Part shown: positions 26,016-35,388 of the stretch, piece after piece | Numbering within the stretch: the stretch's first letter is position 1 | How the letters are laid out: each line of letters opens with the position of its first letter | NCBI RefSeq assembly: GCF_000154725.1 | Contig: NZ_DS544873.1 | Coordinates: forward strand, 2,231,659-2,295,658 | Source of the DNA: Kordia algicida OT-1 | GTDB taxonomy: Bacteria; Bacteroidota; Bacteroidia; Flavobacteriales; Flavobacteriaceae | DNA length: 64,000 bases | Direction of reading: 5' to 3' | Notes under the pieces: generated by a model | The model's database searches: none | Told to the model about the DNA's origin: nothing | The model's input: the letters and a program-made list of their open reading frames with translations, nothing else | Position numbers and translations under genes: made by a program

Positions 26016-28867
26016 TTATTTTTCTGGATTGTGAATTCCTAAAATATAATCGCCATCTAAGTATTTTTTGGCAACACTTTGAACGTCTTTTAGCGTCACT
26101 GCTTGAACCGCTTCTTCAAATTTCAACATTCGGTTAACGTCTCTTTTTTGATAGTCTGAATTAGATAAGTAACGCAACCAATATCTGTTCTTTTTGATTT
26201 GCTCTTTGTTATCTAATAGCGTAGATTCTTTTACTTTGTTTAAATCTTTTTCCGTGGGTCCGTTATCAATGATAGCCTGTAATTCTGCTAGAGCAGCATC
26301 TTTTAGTTTGTCTACATTTTCAGGTCCGCAAGGGAACGAAATTCTAAAGTTAAACCAGTCGTACGGATGGCTACTAATATTTCCGGATGCGCTTGCACCA
26401 TAAACGCCACCTTCTTCTTCCCTGAGTTTTTCAATGAGTTTGATGCTTAAGATTTCTCCTAAAAATTGCATTGCAATCGCATCTTTTCTGTTGTAATCAG
26501 CTTCTCCATTGAAAATGATTTGCACAGAACTTTTAGGATCTTCTCCTTTTTCTATAATTTTTGTATGTTTTCCGGTCAACGGTCGGAATGACGAGAATTT
26601 TGGTGTTTCATTCGAATTTTTCCCTGGCAAACTCGCTAAGTATTTTGTAGCATATTCTTCTAGTTTTTGTTCATTTATATTCCCAACAAAGTAAAAATTG
26701 AAATCTCCCGCATCAGCAAAACGTTCTAGGTATTTTCGTATGCCAAGTCATAATCGCTTGCATCCATCATTTCTGGCGTTGGAAATCCTCGGTATCTTGG
26801 ATTTTTACCATTCATAAATTTCCCCATTTCAAATTGGAAATAAAACTGAGGACTTTTCATCATGTTGGTTAAAAACCCTTTTTGCTTCGTTATAAAGCTG
26901 TTATATGCTTTTTCGTCTTTGTTTAATTTCGTGAAGTATAAGTGTGTCATTTGGAATAAGGTTTCCAAATCTTTTGGTGTCGCACTTCCGTTAAATCCTT
27001 CTCTGTACGAACCAATGTATGGAGAAACTCTGGCAATTTTTCCAGACATCATTTTGCGGATATCAATTTTTGATAATCCATTGACGCCAGCTTCTGCCAA
27101 TCCGCCACTTGCAAATCCAATAGCTTTGTAATCTTCGTCGCTATATAATGAGCTTCCTCCGTAACTGAACGCTGAGAATAATACTTCATCATTTTTGAAA
27201 TCTGTTTTCTTGTAAATCACTTTTGCGCCATTGCTCAATGTTAATGTTGTTACACCAATAGCGTCGTTTGTGGTTTTGTTTGTTATTTTTCCAGCTGGTG
27301 GCAACGTAGATATTAGACTGTTTCCAACTGCTTTATCTTCGTATGGTTGTAAGTCTTTTGTTTTTACTGATTTTAAAACATCTAGCACTTGCGCTTCTGT
27401 AATTTTTGGTGTGTCTTCTTTTTCTGGTCCTGTCAATACAATTACTGTATTTGTGTCTCTAATGTATTGATTGATAAGTTTGTTTACTTCTTCCAGTTTT
27501 ATGGTTGGAATTTGCTCATTGTAGAATTTGTGTGTCCAATCCATAGATGGAATTGGTCTTCCTGATAAAAAGTTACTCACATATCTTCCAACTATTCGTG
27601 AAGATTCCATTTTGTCTCTGTCTTTGTAAGCTTTATCAATTCTTGCAAGCATACTTTTTTTAGCTCTTTCAAATTCTCCTTGTTTGAAACCGTATTTTTT
27701 TACACGTTCATTTTCTTCTAATAAAGCTGTTAATGCTTTTAATTGTCCATCTGGAGCAGACATTGCCATAGATTGATATGCTTCTTTGCTTCTCGCCCAC
27801 GTTCCGCCATGATAAGTAGAACCAAATACAAATGGTGGATTTTCAGATTCTGTCAGTTCGCTCAAACGGTTATTTATCATTTGAGAAAATAATCCTTGAA
27901 CCATTTGTTTTCTGTAATCTTCTTCTGTTTTTACTTTTTCAGGAACGCCTAAATCTTTGAATAATACTTGAACTTGCGCAAAAGATGCTTCTTTATCAGT
28001 TTCAATCGCAATTAAGGTTTCTTCATGATTTTTTACTTCATGGGAAACTCTTGGCTTCGGATTTTTTGCTGCTGGAATTTTACCAAAGTGCGATTTGATT
28101 TTTTCCTCCAATACAGCAACATCAACATCTCCTACAGCAATGACTGCCATTAAATCTGGACGATACCAATCTTTATAGAAACGTCTTAAACTTTCATACT
28201 CAAAGTTTTCTAGGTTTTCTTTCGTTCCAATTGGCAAACGTTTTGCATACTTTGAACCGTACATAATTTTAGGAAGATATTTTTGCAACATACGTTCGTT
28301 AGCACCTTTTCCTAAACGATATTCTTCCAATACAACACCTCTTTCATTGTCAATTTCTTCATCAGTTAATAATGCATTGTGCGCCCAATCTTCTATGATT
28401 TGAAACCCTTTTTCTAGTTTTTCAGGATCGTCACTTGGTATTGGTAAAATGTAAACGGTTTCATCAAAACTTGTATAGGCGTTTAAGTGCGCTCCAAACT
28501 TCACACCAATACTTTGAAGGTAATCAACAAGTTCGTTCTTTTTAAAGTTTTTTGTTCCGTTGAAATTCATGTGTTCCATAAAATGCGCCAATCCGAGTTG
28601 ATCTTCATCTTCAAGAATAGAACCTGCATTTACTACCAGACGCAATTCTACTTTATTTTCAGGCTTTCCGTTGTTTCTGATGTAATAAGTAAGTCCGTTA
28701 GATAACTTTCCAATTTTCACATTTGGATCTGTTGGAATGGTCGTTCCGTCCAAATTGAATGCTGCAATCTCTTTTTTGATACTTTGTTGTGATTGTGCAG
28801 TTGTAGTATGCAAACCGCTTATACTCAGCATGAGTATCAACCCAAATAGATACCTGTATTTTTTCAT
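26016..28867 (-). pseudogene. M16 family metallopeptidase, single-base frameshift
   Basis: Two frames together encode one ~950-residue exported two-domain M16 peptidase. The first frame (28867 to 26726) has a signal peptide and the inverted zinc motif HFMEH (H95, E98, H99) in LGLAHFMEHMNFNGT, with a downstream NERGVVLEEY Glu. It stops at TAG 26726-26728 after DYDLAYENT. The expected continuation YLERFADAGDFNFYFVGNIN lies in the next frame and runs to the stop at 26016. Reading the A4 (T4 at 26733-26736) as A5 restores the protein. It may degrade peptides in the periplasm. True pseudogene or sequencing error is undecided. Confidence 0.88.
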
Positions 28868-29156
28868 GATTTTAGTTTTGATTATTTTGATCTGTTTAAA
28901 AATAGCACATATTGTTACAAATTTTGACTCTAAATGCTAAACTTTAACATTAAATTGTAAGTTTTATACTGCAAATTGAAATTTTACCTTTTTAAAAGGA
29001 CTAAAAATGTTGCTTAAAAAGTCGTGTAAGTTAAAAATTCATAATTTTTGAAGTTTGCATCTAAAAAAGATTATTTTTGGTCGAAATTTTAACAATTACA
29101 ACACTTCATTTTTTTAATGGAAAGTATTGTTATCGTTAATATTAGTCATACTATTT

Positions 29157-30908
29157 ATGAAGAAATTATTCATCTTACTTTTTTTTGTTCAAGTTGCGTT
29201 TTCTCAAACACAGAATGCTGCTGGTAAAAAAACGGTTATTAAAATCGTTTACGGTGGAAACTTGAACGTAAACGAGAATAAATTTCCTGGCGCAAAAATC
29301 TTCTCTAAAACAGAAACAGGACAGGTTCGTTTTGAACATGAAGGAATGGATTTATGGTGCGATAGAGCTGTGTTGTTTCAAGATCGAAATTGGGTAAAAG
29401 CTTATGGAAATGTTTTCATTCAGCAAGGTGATTCTGTAGAAATGTCAAGTGAATATATTGAATATGATGGAGATACAAAATTAGCCGTTTCCAAACGAAA
29501 TGTTCGATTGCAAAACACTGATATGACCTTGACAACAGATACGTTGTACTTTGACAGAAACGTGCAAGAAGCTTATTTTAATACAAAAGGAATTGTAAAA
29601 GATAGCGCAACAACCTTGACGAGTATTGAAGGACGTTATTTTATGCAAAAAAACAAATATCAGTTCTTAAAAGATGTCAATATTAACAATCCAGAATACA
29701 CCGTAAATTCTGCACAACTCGATTATTATACTGATTCCAAACATGCATATATGTATGGACCATCTACAATTAAAGGTGAAGAATATACCATCTATTGTGA
29801 ACGCGGGTTTTATAATACAGTGACCGAAAAAGGATACTTTGTCAAAAAATCGCGCATTGATTACGACAACCGAATTATTAATGGTGATAGTTTGTATTTT
29901 GAAAAAAATACCGAATTCGCCTCAGCGACCAACAATATAAAAATTACAGATACTATAAATAATATGATCTTAAAAGGTCATTATGGCGAAGTATACAAAG
30001 CAAAAGATTCTGCCTTTATTACCAAACGCGCCGTTGCGATTAGTTTGGTGGAAACAGATTCTATGTATATTCATGGAGATCGCTTATTAGTGACTGGACC
30101 TGCGAAAAATAGGGTGATTCGCGCATATAAGAATGTAAAGTTTTTTAAAACGGATATGAGCGGAAAGTGTGATTCGTTGTTTGCTGATAATAATTCGGGA
30201 ATTACAAAAATGTTGCGAAATCCAATTATGTGGAATGGCGAAAGTCAAATGACAGGCGACACCATTTTCCTGATATCAAACGTAAAAACTGAAAAACTCG
30301 ATTCTTTAAAAGTCATCAATAATGCTTTTATTGTGCAAAAAGATACGTTGAGCGACGATGGCTATAATCAAGTAAAAGGCTTGAATTTGTATGGACAGTT
30401 TGAAGAAAATGAACTTCGTGAAGTTGACGTGGTAAAAAATACCGAAGTCGTCTATTATATGTATAATGATAAAAATGAATTTATCGGAATTGATAAAACG
30501 ATTTGTAGCGCCATCAATCTTACGATAAACGAGAATCAAATAGAAGATATTACCTTTTTTACACGACCAGATGGCGTCATTTATCCGGATAAAGATTTAC
30601 CTAAAAACGCTCGAAAACTACGCGGATTTATTTGGCGTGGTGATGAACGTATGTTTTCTAAAGATGATATTTTTGATGAAGATGACAATAATTTGGTATT
30701 GCCAGTAATTCGTGGTATCAACAATGCAATGGATCCTTTAGAAGAAGAAAAAGATCCTGACGAAGAAATTTTTAAATCTACCATAAACACAGTTCCCCCA
30801 AAAAAGGACAAGAAGAAGTTTTTAGAAGATAAAAAGAAAAAAGCCAACGAAAAGAAGAAATTAGTTGTGCAACCGCAAGACACAAAAAAGAAGTCTAAAG
30901 AAGAATAG
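29157..30908 (+). CDS. OstA-like protein (LPS-transport LptA/LptD-N-related)
   Basis: 583 residues from ATG 29157, chosen because it begins the signal peptide KKLFILLFFVQVAFSQ; a longer start at 29127 adds residues before it. The body has repeated OstA/LptA-type beta segments (FEHEGMDLWCDRAVLF, EYIEYDGDTKLAVSKRNVRL), and the tail is Lys/Glu-rich (~545-583). The family bridges the periplasm for lipopolysaccharide transport. It is monocistronic and ends at a strong terminator. Confidence 0.88.
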   Translation: MKKLFILLFFVQVAFSQTQNAAGKKTVIKIVYGGNLNVNENKFPGAKIFSKTETGQVRFEHEGMDLWCDRAVLFQDRNWVKAYGNVFIQQGDSVEMSSEYIEYDGDTKLAVSKRNVRLQNTDMTLTTDTLYFDRNVQEAYFNTKGIVKDSATTLTSIEGRYFMQKNKYQFLKDVNINNPEYTVNSAQLDYYTDSKHAYMYGPSTIKGEEYTIYCERGFYNTVTEKGYFVKKSRIDYDNRIINGDSLYFEKNTEFASATNNIKITDTINNMILKGHYGEVYKAKDSAFITKRAVAISLVETDSMYIHGDRLLVTGPAKNRVIRAYKNVKFFKTDMSGKCDSLFADNNSGITKMLRNPIMWNGESQMTGDTIFLISNVKTEKLDSLKVINNAFIVQKDTLSDDGYNQVKGLNLYGQFEENELREVDVVKNTEVVYYMYNDKNEFIGIDKTICSAINLTINENQIEDITFFTRPDGVIYPDKDLPKNARKLRGFIWRGDERMFSKDDIFDEDDNNLVLPVIRGINNAMDPLEEEKDPDEEIFKSTINTVPPKKDKKKFLEDKKKKANEKKKLVVQPQDTKKKSKEE

Positions 30909-30949
30909 AATTTTCTGTTTCATATTTTTTAAAACTAAATACTACGCAT

Positions 30950-30993
30950 AAAAAAAGAGGATAACTTTAATGAAGATGTTACCCTCTTTTTTT
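30950..30993. terminator. Intrinsic terminator after the OstA-like gene
   Basis: Stem AAAAAAGAGGATAAC / GTTACCCTCTTTTTT (14 of 15 pairs) with a T7 run on the plus strand, 42 nt after the stop codon. Confidence 0.88.
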
Positions 30994-31194
30994 CACTAAC
31001 CAACCAAAACTTAATTATTCTTATTTGTGTATTATTTGTTATTTAATAACTGGTAATTATTTTCCTTTTGTTTACAATACAAATATCCGACAGAATCGAT
31101 AATTACGTCTTACACAATTCCACGATTCTTTTATAGAATTTTATTTCTCATACTTTTTAATAGTTTTTATACTTTGCTCAAAGCAATCAATAAT

Positions 31195-31259
31195 ACCAAT
31201 TCTTCTATAAAATGTGATGTATAGATTTAAAATTAGTTACGCTTTATAGTAGAATTGGT
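31195..31259. repeat. Long inverted repeat in a gene-free stretch
   Basis: ACCAATTCTTCTATAAA (31195-31211) and TTTATAGTAGAATTGGT (31243-31259) pair over 17 positions with one mismatch around a 31-nt loop. The surrounding gap 31000-31400 contains no open reading frame I can support. Confidence 0.7.
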
Positions 31260-31405
31260 AAAATGCAGGATAATCGTAGTAGCTTCTTACGTCGAACTCA
31301 CGTTGTTTAGCAACTTAAAAAAGTTTAAGCCACTTCATTGAGCAATTAAGGTTTTCAATTTGCTTAAAAATACTAGGAAATATCAAAAAAATATTTTGAT
31401 GCTTG

Positions 31406-31579
31406 CTATGTTGTATCGTTTGAATTCTTTTTCGGCGCTCTTTTCGCATTTTTTAAACTTTGCATCAACATCCATTCTATTTGTCCATTGGTACTACGAA
31501 ATTCGTCCGCAGCCCATTTTTCAATAGCTTTCAACATGTCTTCATTCATTCGTAATGCAAAGGCTTTCTTTTTTGCCAT
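31406..31579 (-). CDS. Arc-family ribbon-helix-helix DNA-binding protein
   Basis: 57 residues starting MAKKKAFALRMNEDMLKAIE, then KWAADEFRSTNGQIEWMLMQ and a basic tail. The beta-strand KAFALRMNEDM followed by two helices is the Arc/MetJ ribbon-helix-helix fold, which binds DNA as a dimer. It lies 2 nt behind the DUF1648 gene and is last in the operon SPFH - glycine-zipper - DUF1648 - Arc. It may regulate its own operon; that is inference. Confidence 0.85.
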   Translation of the reverse strand: MAKKKAFALRMNEDMLKAIEKWAADEFRSTNGQIEWMLMQSLKNAKRAPKKNSNDTT

Positions 31580-31581
31580 AG

Positions 31582-32103
31582 TTATTTTTTTGACGTTGCT
31601 ACTTTTTGATTTTTTGCGACATAGATTACTAGGATTATTGGCATTATTACTCCAAAAGCAATCATCACATATATAAGCGTATTTCCTGTAGCTGCTGTTT
31701 CTCCTAATGCTGATTTTATTACAGTAAAAGCAATATAGCTCATTACTAATAACGTAATTAAATTGACGAATCGCAATAGACGAGCACTCATTTTATAATT
31801 ATGTGCAGCATTTTTTTCTGTGATTTCCACCATATAATTATGAATGTGCGGATATTTGGTCAGTATGTGAATTCCAACGGCAAGAACTGTTGTAATTCCT
31901 AGTAAAAACCAAATGGATGTTTTGCTTCCTGTACCATCAACTTCTCCTGAAAGATTGAAATGTGTTGGTATAATGTCTGGCATCGACATGTATTTCATGA
32001 TCGCGTAACACCATAAAATAATTAACACAGTAAGTGTGATAAATTCTAGAATGTAATCTAAAGTTTCTAAGGGAATTTTGAGTCTTGGTCTATCAGGATG
32101 CAT
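31582..32103 (-). CDS. DUF1648 membrane protein
   Basis: 173 residues with about four membrane segments. The DUF1648 signature is visible in MSMPDIIPTHFNLSGEVDGT, followed by a segment starting SKTSIWFLLG. DUF1648 is often found in membrane proteins near regulators of antimicrobial or stress response, but no biochemical role is established here. It starts 160 nt after the glycine-zipper gene on the same strand. Confidence 0.88.
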   Translation of the reverse strand: MHPDRPRLKIPLETLDYILEFITLTVLIILWCYAIMKYMSMPDIIPTHFNLSGEVDGTGSKTSIWFLLGITTVLAVGIHILTKYPHIHNYMVEITEKNAAHNYKMSARLLRFVNLITLLVMSYIAFTVIKSALGETAATGNTLIYVMIAFGVIMPIILVIYVAKNQKVATSKK

Positions 32104-32262
32104 TAGTTATCTATTCTTATTGTGTTCAAAAATTATTTGTAAATAGGTTTCATTTCTGTTGAGGGTATGTAAAACTCAACCTTGTTTCTTATGATTGTTT
32201 AAAACTTCTTTCAGCTTTTCATCTTTGTTTTGAGTCAAATTTTACTCGAAATATTTTATGGA

Positions 32263-32442
32263 TCAAAGTTCTTTTTCTTCATTAAAAATAACCAAACTTA
32301 ATACGACGCCAATAATTGTTCCTATTAATGAACCGATCAATGTTCCCATGGCTACATTTCCAATAACCGCACCAACAGTAGTGCCAATACTCATTCCGCC
32401 AGCTACGCCAATGCCAATTGCTGTAATTTGTTTTGTATTCAT
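32263..32442 (-). CDS. Small glycine-zipper membrane protein
   Basis: 59 residues, starting MNTKQITAIGIGVAGGMSIG, with two or more GxxxG-rich hydrophobic segments (TLIGSLIGTIIGVVLSLVIF) and an acidic end (NEEKEL). Such glycine zippers oligomerise in membranes. The ATG (32442) is one base from the SPFH stop codon, so translation is coupled with the SPFH gene. Confidence 0.75.
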   Translation of the reverse strand: MNTKQITAIGIGVAGGMSIGTTVGAVIGNVAMGTLIGSLIGTIIGVVLSLVIFNEEKEL

Positions 32443-32443
32443 C

Positions 32444-33304
32444 TTATTGATTTAATGTTCCTGTGTTAACAACCGGAGAAGCATCTTTATCACCACAAAG
32501 AATTACTAATAAGTTGCTCACCATTGCCGCTTTGCGTTCTTCATCTAAGACTAATAATTCTTTTTTGTTTAATTCGTCAAGCGCCATTTCCACCATACTT
32601 ACGGCACCTTTTACAATTTTATGTCTTGCCGCTACAATCGCAGTTGCTTGTTGTCTTTTTAACATCGCACTTGCAATTTCTTGCGCGTAGGCTAAATACC
32701 CAATTCGTGCTTCTAAGACTTGAATTCCAGCAATTGAAAGGCGTTCTTCCAATTCTTTTTCCAATGCTTCACTTACTTCATTGACACTAGAACGTAAGGT
32801 TATATCTTCATCGTGACCTTCGTCTGCAAAGTTATCATACGGATACATGCTAGCTAATTTACGTACCGCAGCATCTGTTTGTACACGTACAAAATGTTCG
32901 TAATTATCCACATCAAAAGCTGCTTTATAGGTGTTGTTTACTTTCCAAACTAAAATGGTACTAATCATAATTGGATTTCCAAGTTTGTCATTCACTTTCA
33001 AACGTTCACTATCAAAGTTACTAGCGCGTAATGAAATTTTCTTTTTTGTGTAAAACGGATTTACCCAATAGAAACCATTCTGCTTTACAGTACCAACATA
33101 TTTTCCAAATAAAAGAAGTACGCGTGAATTATTAGGATTTACCATAATAAATCCGATAGCAAGTACAAGCGCAATTACAATTCCAGGAATAAATACTGGA
33201 TTTTCCATAGCAATCATGGCGATGATACTTCCAAAAAATAGGATTAAAAATATAAATAGCATCAAATAACCGTTTGCAGGCACGATAATTTTCTCTTCTT
33301 TCAT
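32444..33304 (-). CDS. SPFH (band-7/stomatin-like) domain protein
   Basis: 286 residues: two N-terminal membrane segments (~12-55), the SPFH/prohibitin domain (NNSRVLLLFGKYVGTVKQNG, VNKLGN-type strands and RVQTDAAVRKLASMYPYD), a coiled-coil region, and a hydrophobic C-terminal part (AAMVSNLLVILCGDKDASPV). Such proteins organise membrane microdomains or chaperone membrane proteins. It is the first gene of the operon with the glycine-zipper, DUF1648 and Arc genes. The AT-rich upstream gap also holds a divergent sigma-54-like promoter. Confidence 0.92.
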   Translation of the reverse strand: MKEEKIIVPANGYLMLFIFLILFFGSIIAMIAMENPVFIPGIVIALVLAIGFIMVNPNNSRVLLLFGKYVGTVKQNGFYWVNPFYTKKKISLRASNFDSERLKVNDKLGNPIMISTILVWKVNNTYKAAFDVDNYEHFVRVQTDAAVRKLASMYPYDNFADEGHDEDITLRSSVNEVSEALEKELEERLSIAGIQVLEARIGYLAYAQEIASAMLKRQQATAIVAARHKIVKGAVSMVEMALDELNKKELLVLDEERKAAMVSNLLVILCGDKDASPVVNTGTLNQ

Positions 33305-33446
33305 AATGTATGTTTTAGATTGATATTAAAATGATATCATAAATATATAAAATTAAAGTGATATTTTCCAAATAGTTATATGAAATATTTTTAGAACATG
33401 TTTTCTAAAGGCGCTTATATCAGGAGTTTTCGAAGAAAAAACAAGT

Positions 33447-33463
33447 TTGGCACGCCGTTTGTT
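33447..33463 (+). promoter_or_regulatory. Candidate sigma-54 (-24/-12) promoter
   Basis: TTTGGCACGCCGTTTGTTT has the TTGGCAC block with GG at 33449-33450 and GT at 33461-33462, exactly ten bases apart as in -24/-12 promoters, though -12 reads TTTGT rather than TTGC. It points away from the SPFH gene into a short region that ends in a UUCG terminator. No enhancer site was identified. Confidence 0.4.
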
Positions 33464-33473
33464 TATATAATAA

Positions 33474-33585
33474 TGTAACACTGCAATGACATTTAGCAAA
33501 GCTGGTTACTTTCTAAAGAGAGCAGTGTATATTTTTTTTGGTTGGTTAGTTTTAAAGAAGCATCTTTCGAGATGCTTTTTTTTTA
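33474..33585 (+). ncRNA. Candidate short transcript (small RNA or 29-35-residue peptide)
   Basis: The interval from the -24/-12-like promoter to the UUCG terminator is ~110 nt. It contains a closing stem ACACTGC / GCAGTGT (about 33478-33527). It also contains a frame from ATG 33486 to TAA 33593, starting MTFSKAGYFLKRAVYIFFGW and continuing LVLKKHLSR, a cationic hydrophobic peptide. The terminator hairpin lies inside this frame, before its stop codon, so either the frame is chance and the product is RNA, or the stop lies outside the transcript. Confidence 0.3.
33556..33585 (+). terminator. Intrinsic terminator with UUCG tetraloop
   Basis: Stem AAGCATCT / AGATGCTT closing a TTCG loop (33566-33569), followed by T9 on the plus strand. 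No plus-strand gene of normal size precedes it, which is why a short transcript is proposed upstream. Confidence 0.85.
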
Positions 33586-34185
33586 TGGAATAATGCGAAA
33601 TGTAATGTTGATACGACCGTGGAGTTGTTTTGCCGTTTTCGGAATTTGATGCAACCATTTGTGTTGTGTTTCTCCTTTCATCAATAAAAGACTTCCGTGT
33701 TGTAGTGCTATTTTGTGTTTGAGTGTTTTGTCGGTGCGATGTTTGAGATGAAAAAATCGTTCTTGTCCAAAACTCAACGAAGCTATGATTGGATTTTTGC
33801 CCAATTCTTTTTCATTGTCGGCATGCCAACCGTTACTATCTTTTCCGTCTCGATAGTAGTTTAATAATAATGTTGTAAAATCTGTTTGGCATACTATATC
33901 AACTTTATTCTTTAAGCTCTTTAATGTTTCCGTGAGCGGAAGCGGCGTCATTTTTATGTTGGAATAACTGTATGATTTCTGATTGGTTCCGTACAAAGCT
34001 GTCAATCGTGGTTGTGCATACACTTTGCCAAAAACTTTGATATCGTCTTGTTGCCAAGGTGTTTCATTCAGTAAGGTTTCAAAAATACAAGTTGCTTCTG
34101 ACGCTTTTATAAATTTTGGAAAATACGTAATATCTGCATCAGGTAAATGCAATGGAAATCCTTGTATTTGTTGATTATTCTGCAC
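33583..34185 (-). CDS. alkB: AlkB-family alpha-ketoglutarate-dependent dioxygenase
   Basis: About 200 residues from GTG 34185, chosen because it lies directly before the conserved FPLHLPDADITYFPKFI; an ATG at 34263 would overlap the TPR gene by 89 bp. Fe(II)/2-oxoglutarate motifs: NGWHADNEKELG (HxD), HKWLHQIPK (second His), and the closing RINITFR that binds oxoglutarate. It repairs alkylated bases in DNA, and the size matches AlkB2-like proteins. It ends against the UUCG terminator. Confidence 0.9.
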   Translation of the reverse strand: MQNNQQIQGFPLHLPDADITYFPKFIKASEATCIFETLLNETPWQQDDIKVFGKVYAQPRLTALYGTNQKSYSYSNIKMTPLPLTETLKSLKNKVDIVCQTDFTTLLLNYYRDGKDSNGWHADNEKELGKNPIIASLSFGQERFFHLKHRTDKTLKHKIALQHGSLLLMKGETQHKWLHQIPKTAKQLHGRINITFRIIP

Positions 34186-35362
34186 TTTTAAAAATGTTTT
34201 TATATGCTTCTGATGCTGTGAAATCTTTGTAGTCTTGCAAGTCAAAAGTAAGTCCTTCTTCACTGATTACAAAGCGTTTATTCATGGTTGTGATTACTTT
34301 TAGTGCTTCTTCTGTTTTGTCTTGTTGCAACAAATTAAAGAGTTTGTAAAAATATGCATCAAAAAAGTTTGGATCTTGCTTAATTACTAAATCGTAATGT
34401 TGCGTTGCTTCTTTAAAATTTGATTTAGCATTATAAACTAAGCCTTTGTATAGATCAAAAATAGAATCTTCACCAACATATTTTTTTAAGTTTTCAATGG
34501 CTGTATTCAATTCATCAGGACTTCCAAAGACAAGTGTTTCTTGAAATTTTAAATATGCATGCAAACCTTTGTCATTAGGTTTTTGTTTTTTTATATAATT
34601 AATTACTTCCAAAAATTTGTCAGCATCATAATTTCCAGCAACATTGAGTAACATTTGTGGGTAAAGTGCATTTTTTCTTTCGTCGGGAATATAAATCAAT
34701 ACATTATACGCTTTTTCGTAGTTCTCTGATGCTACATAAGCGTCAATTTGTTCTTTAAGTTGTATATATGCGAGAAAAGATTGCTCATTGTTAATGGCTT
34801 GATAATACATTTCGGAAGCCACTTCTGAGAATGATATTCCTGCAAAAAACACGTACATATCTGTAATGATGATTTTATCTTTTTTGATGCCGAGTGTAAA
34901 ATCCATGAAATTTACTAAATCAGCACGATACAATCTGAAAACGACATGCGGAACACCATCTTTTTTGTAGAATTTATTGAATTTAAAGTCGTTCGGATCT
35001 GCCAATTGTTGACTTATCATATTACCAATATCAAAGTAAGGTTTGATCGTTTTTATCGCGAGTCGTTTGTGAGCACTTTTGCTTAAGTCATCCGCAGAAA
35101 AATTAAAAAAAGAAGGTAAATGAATATGTTCATTAAAATTTTGTGGGTTTTCTATGTGAATTGATTTTTCTAGTTTTTTAGCAAAGTCAATATAAGTTTC
35201 CTCTGAAAATTGATTGTAAAATGCTGTGATTTCAGCCGTTTTTTGCGATTTTTTATACTGTTTTCCAAAGTAGACTGCAGCAACTAACACAATTCCTACA
35301 ATAATAATTGTTAAGATTTTTTTCCAAAATTGATCTTTACTTATTTCTGTATTTTCGTTCAT
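34175..35362 (-). CDS. Membrane-anchored tetratricopeptide-repeat protein
   Basis: 395 residues with one N-terminal membrane segment (ILTIIIVGIVLVAAVYFG, ~15-33). The remainder is helical and carries degenerate TPR units toward the C-terminus (IFDLYKGLVYNAKSNFKEAT, then QHYDLVIKQDPNFFDAYFYK). Probably an envelope scaffold; no enzymatic motif. It overlaps the AlkB start, so the two may be co-expressed. Divergent from the dipeptidase gene. Confidence 0.75.
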   Translation of the reverse strand: MNENTEISKDQFWKKILTIIIVGIVLVAAVYFGKQYKKSQKTAEITAFYNQFSEETYIDFAKKLEKSIHIENPQNFNEHIHLPSFFNFSADDLSKSAHKRLAIKTIKPYFDIGNMISQQLADPNDFKFNKFYKKDGVPHVVFRLYRADLVNFMDFTLGIKKDKIIITDMYVFFAGISFSEVASEMYYQAINNEQSFLAYIQLKEQIDAYVASENYEKAYNVLIYIPDERKNALYPQMLLNVAGNYDADKFLEVINYIKKQKPNDKGLHAYLKFQETLVFGSPDELNTAIENLKKYVGEDSIFDLYKGLVYNAKSNFKEATQHYDLVIKQDPNFFDAYFYKLFNLLQQDKTEEALKVITTMNKRFVISEEGLTFDLQDYKDFTASEAYKNIFKSAE

Positions 35363-35388
35363 CTGGTTTTAATGCGTATGTTTGTATC

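Noticed and set aside
34186-34263. Longer start for AlkB
   Set aside because: It overlaps the TPR gene by 89 bp and adds residues outside the AlkB family pattern; GTG 34185 fits better.
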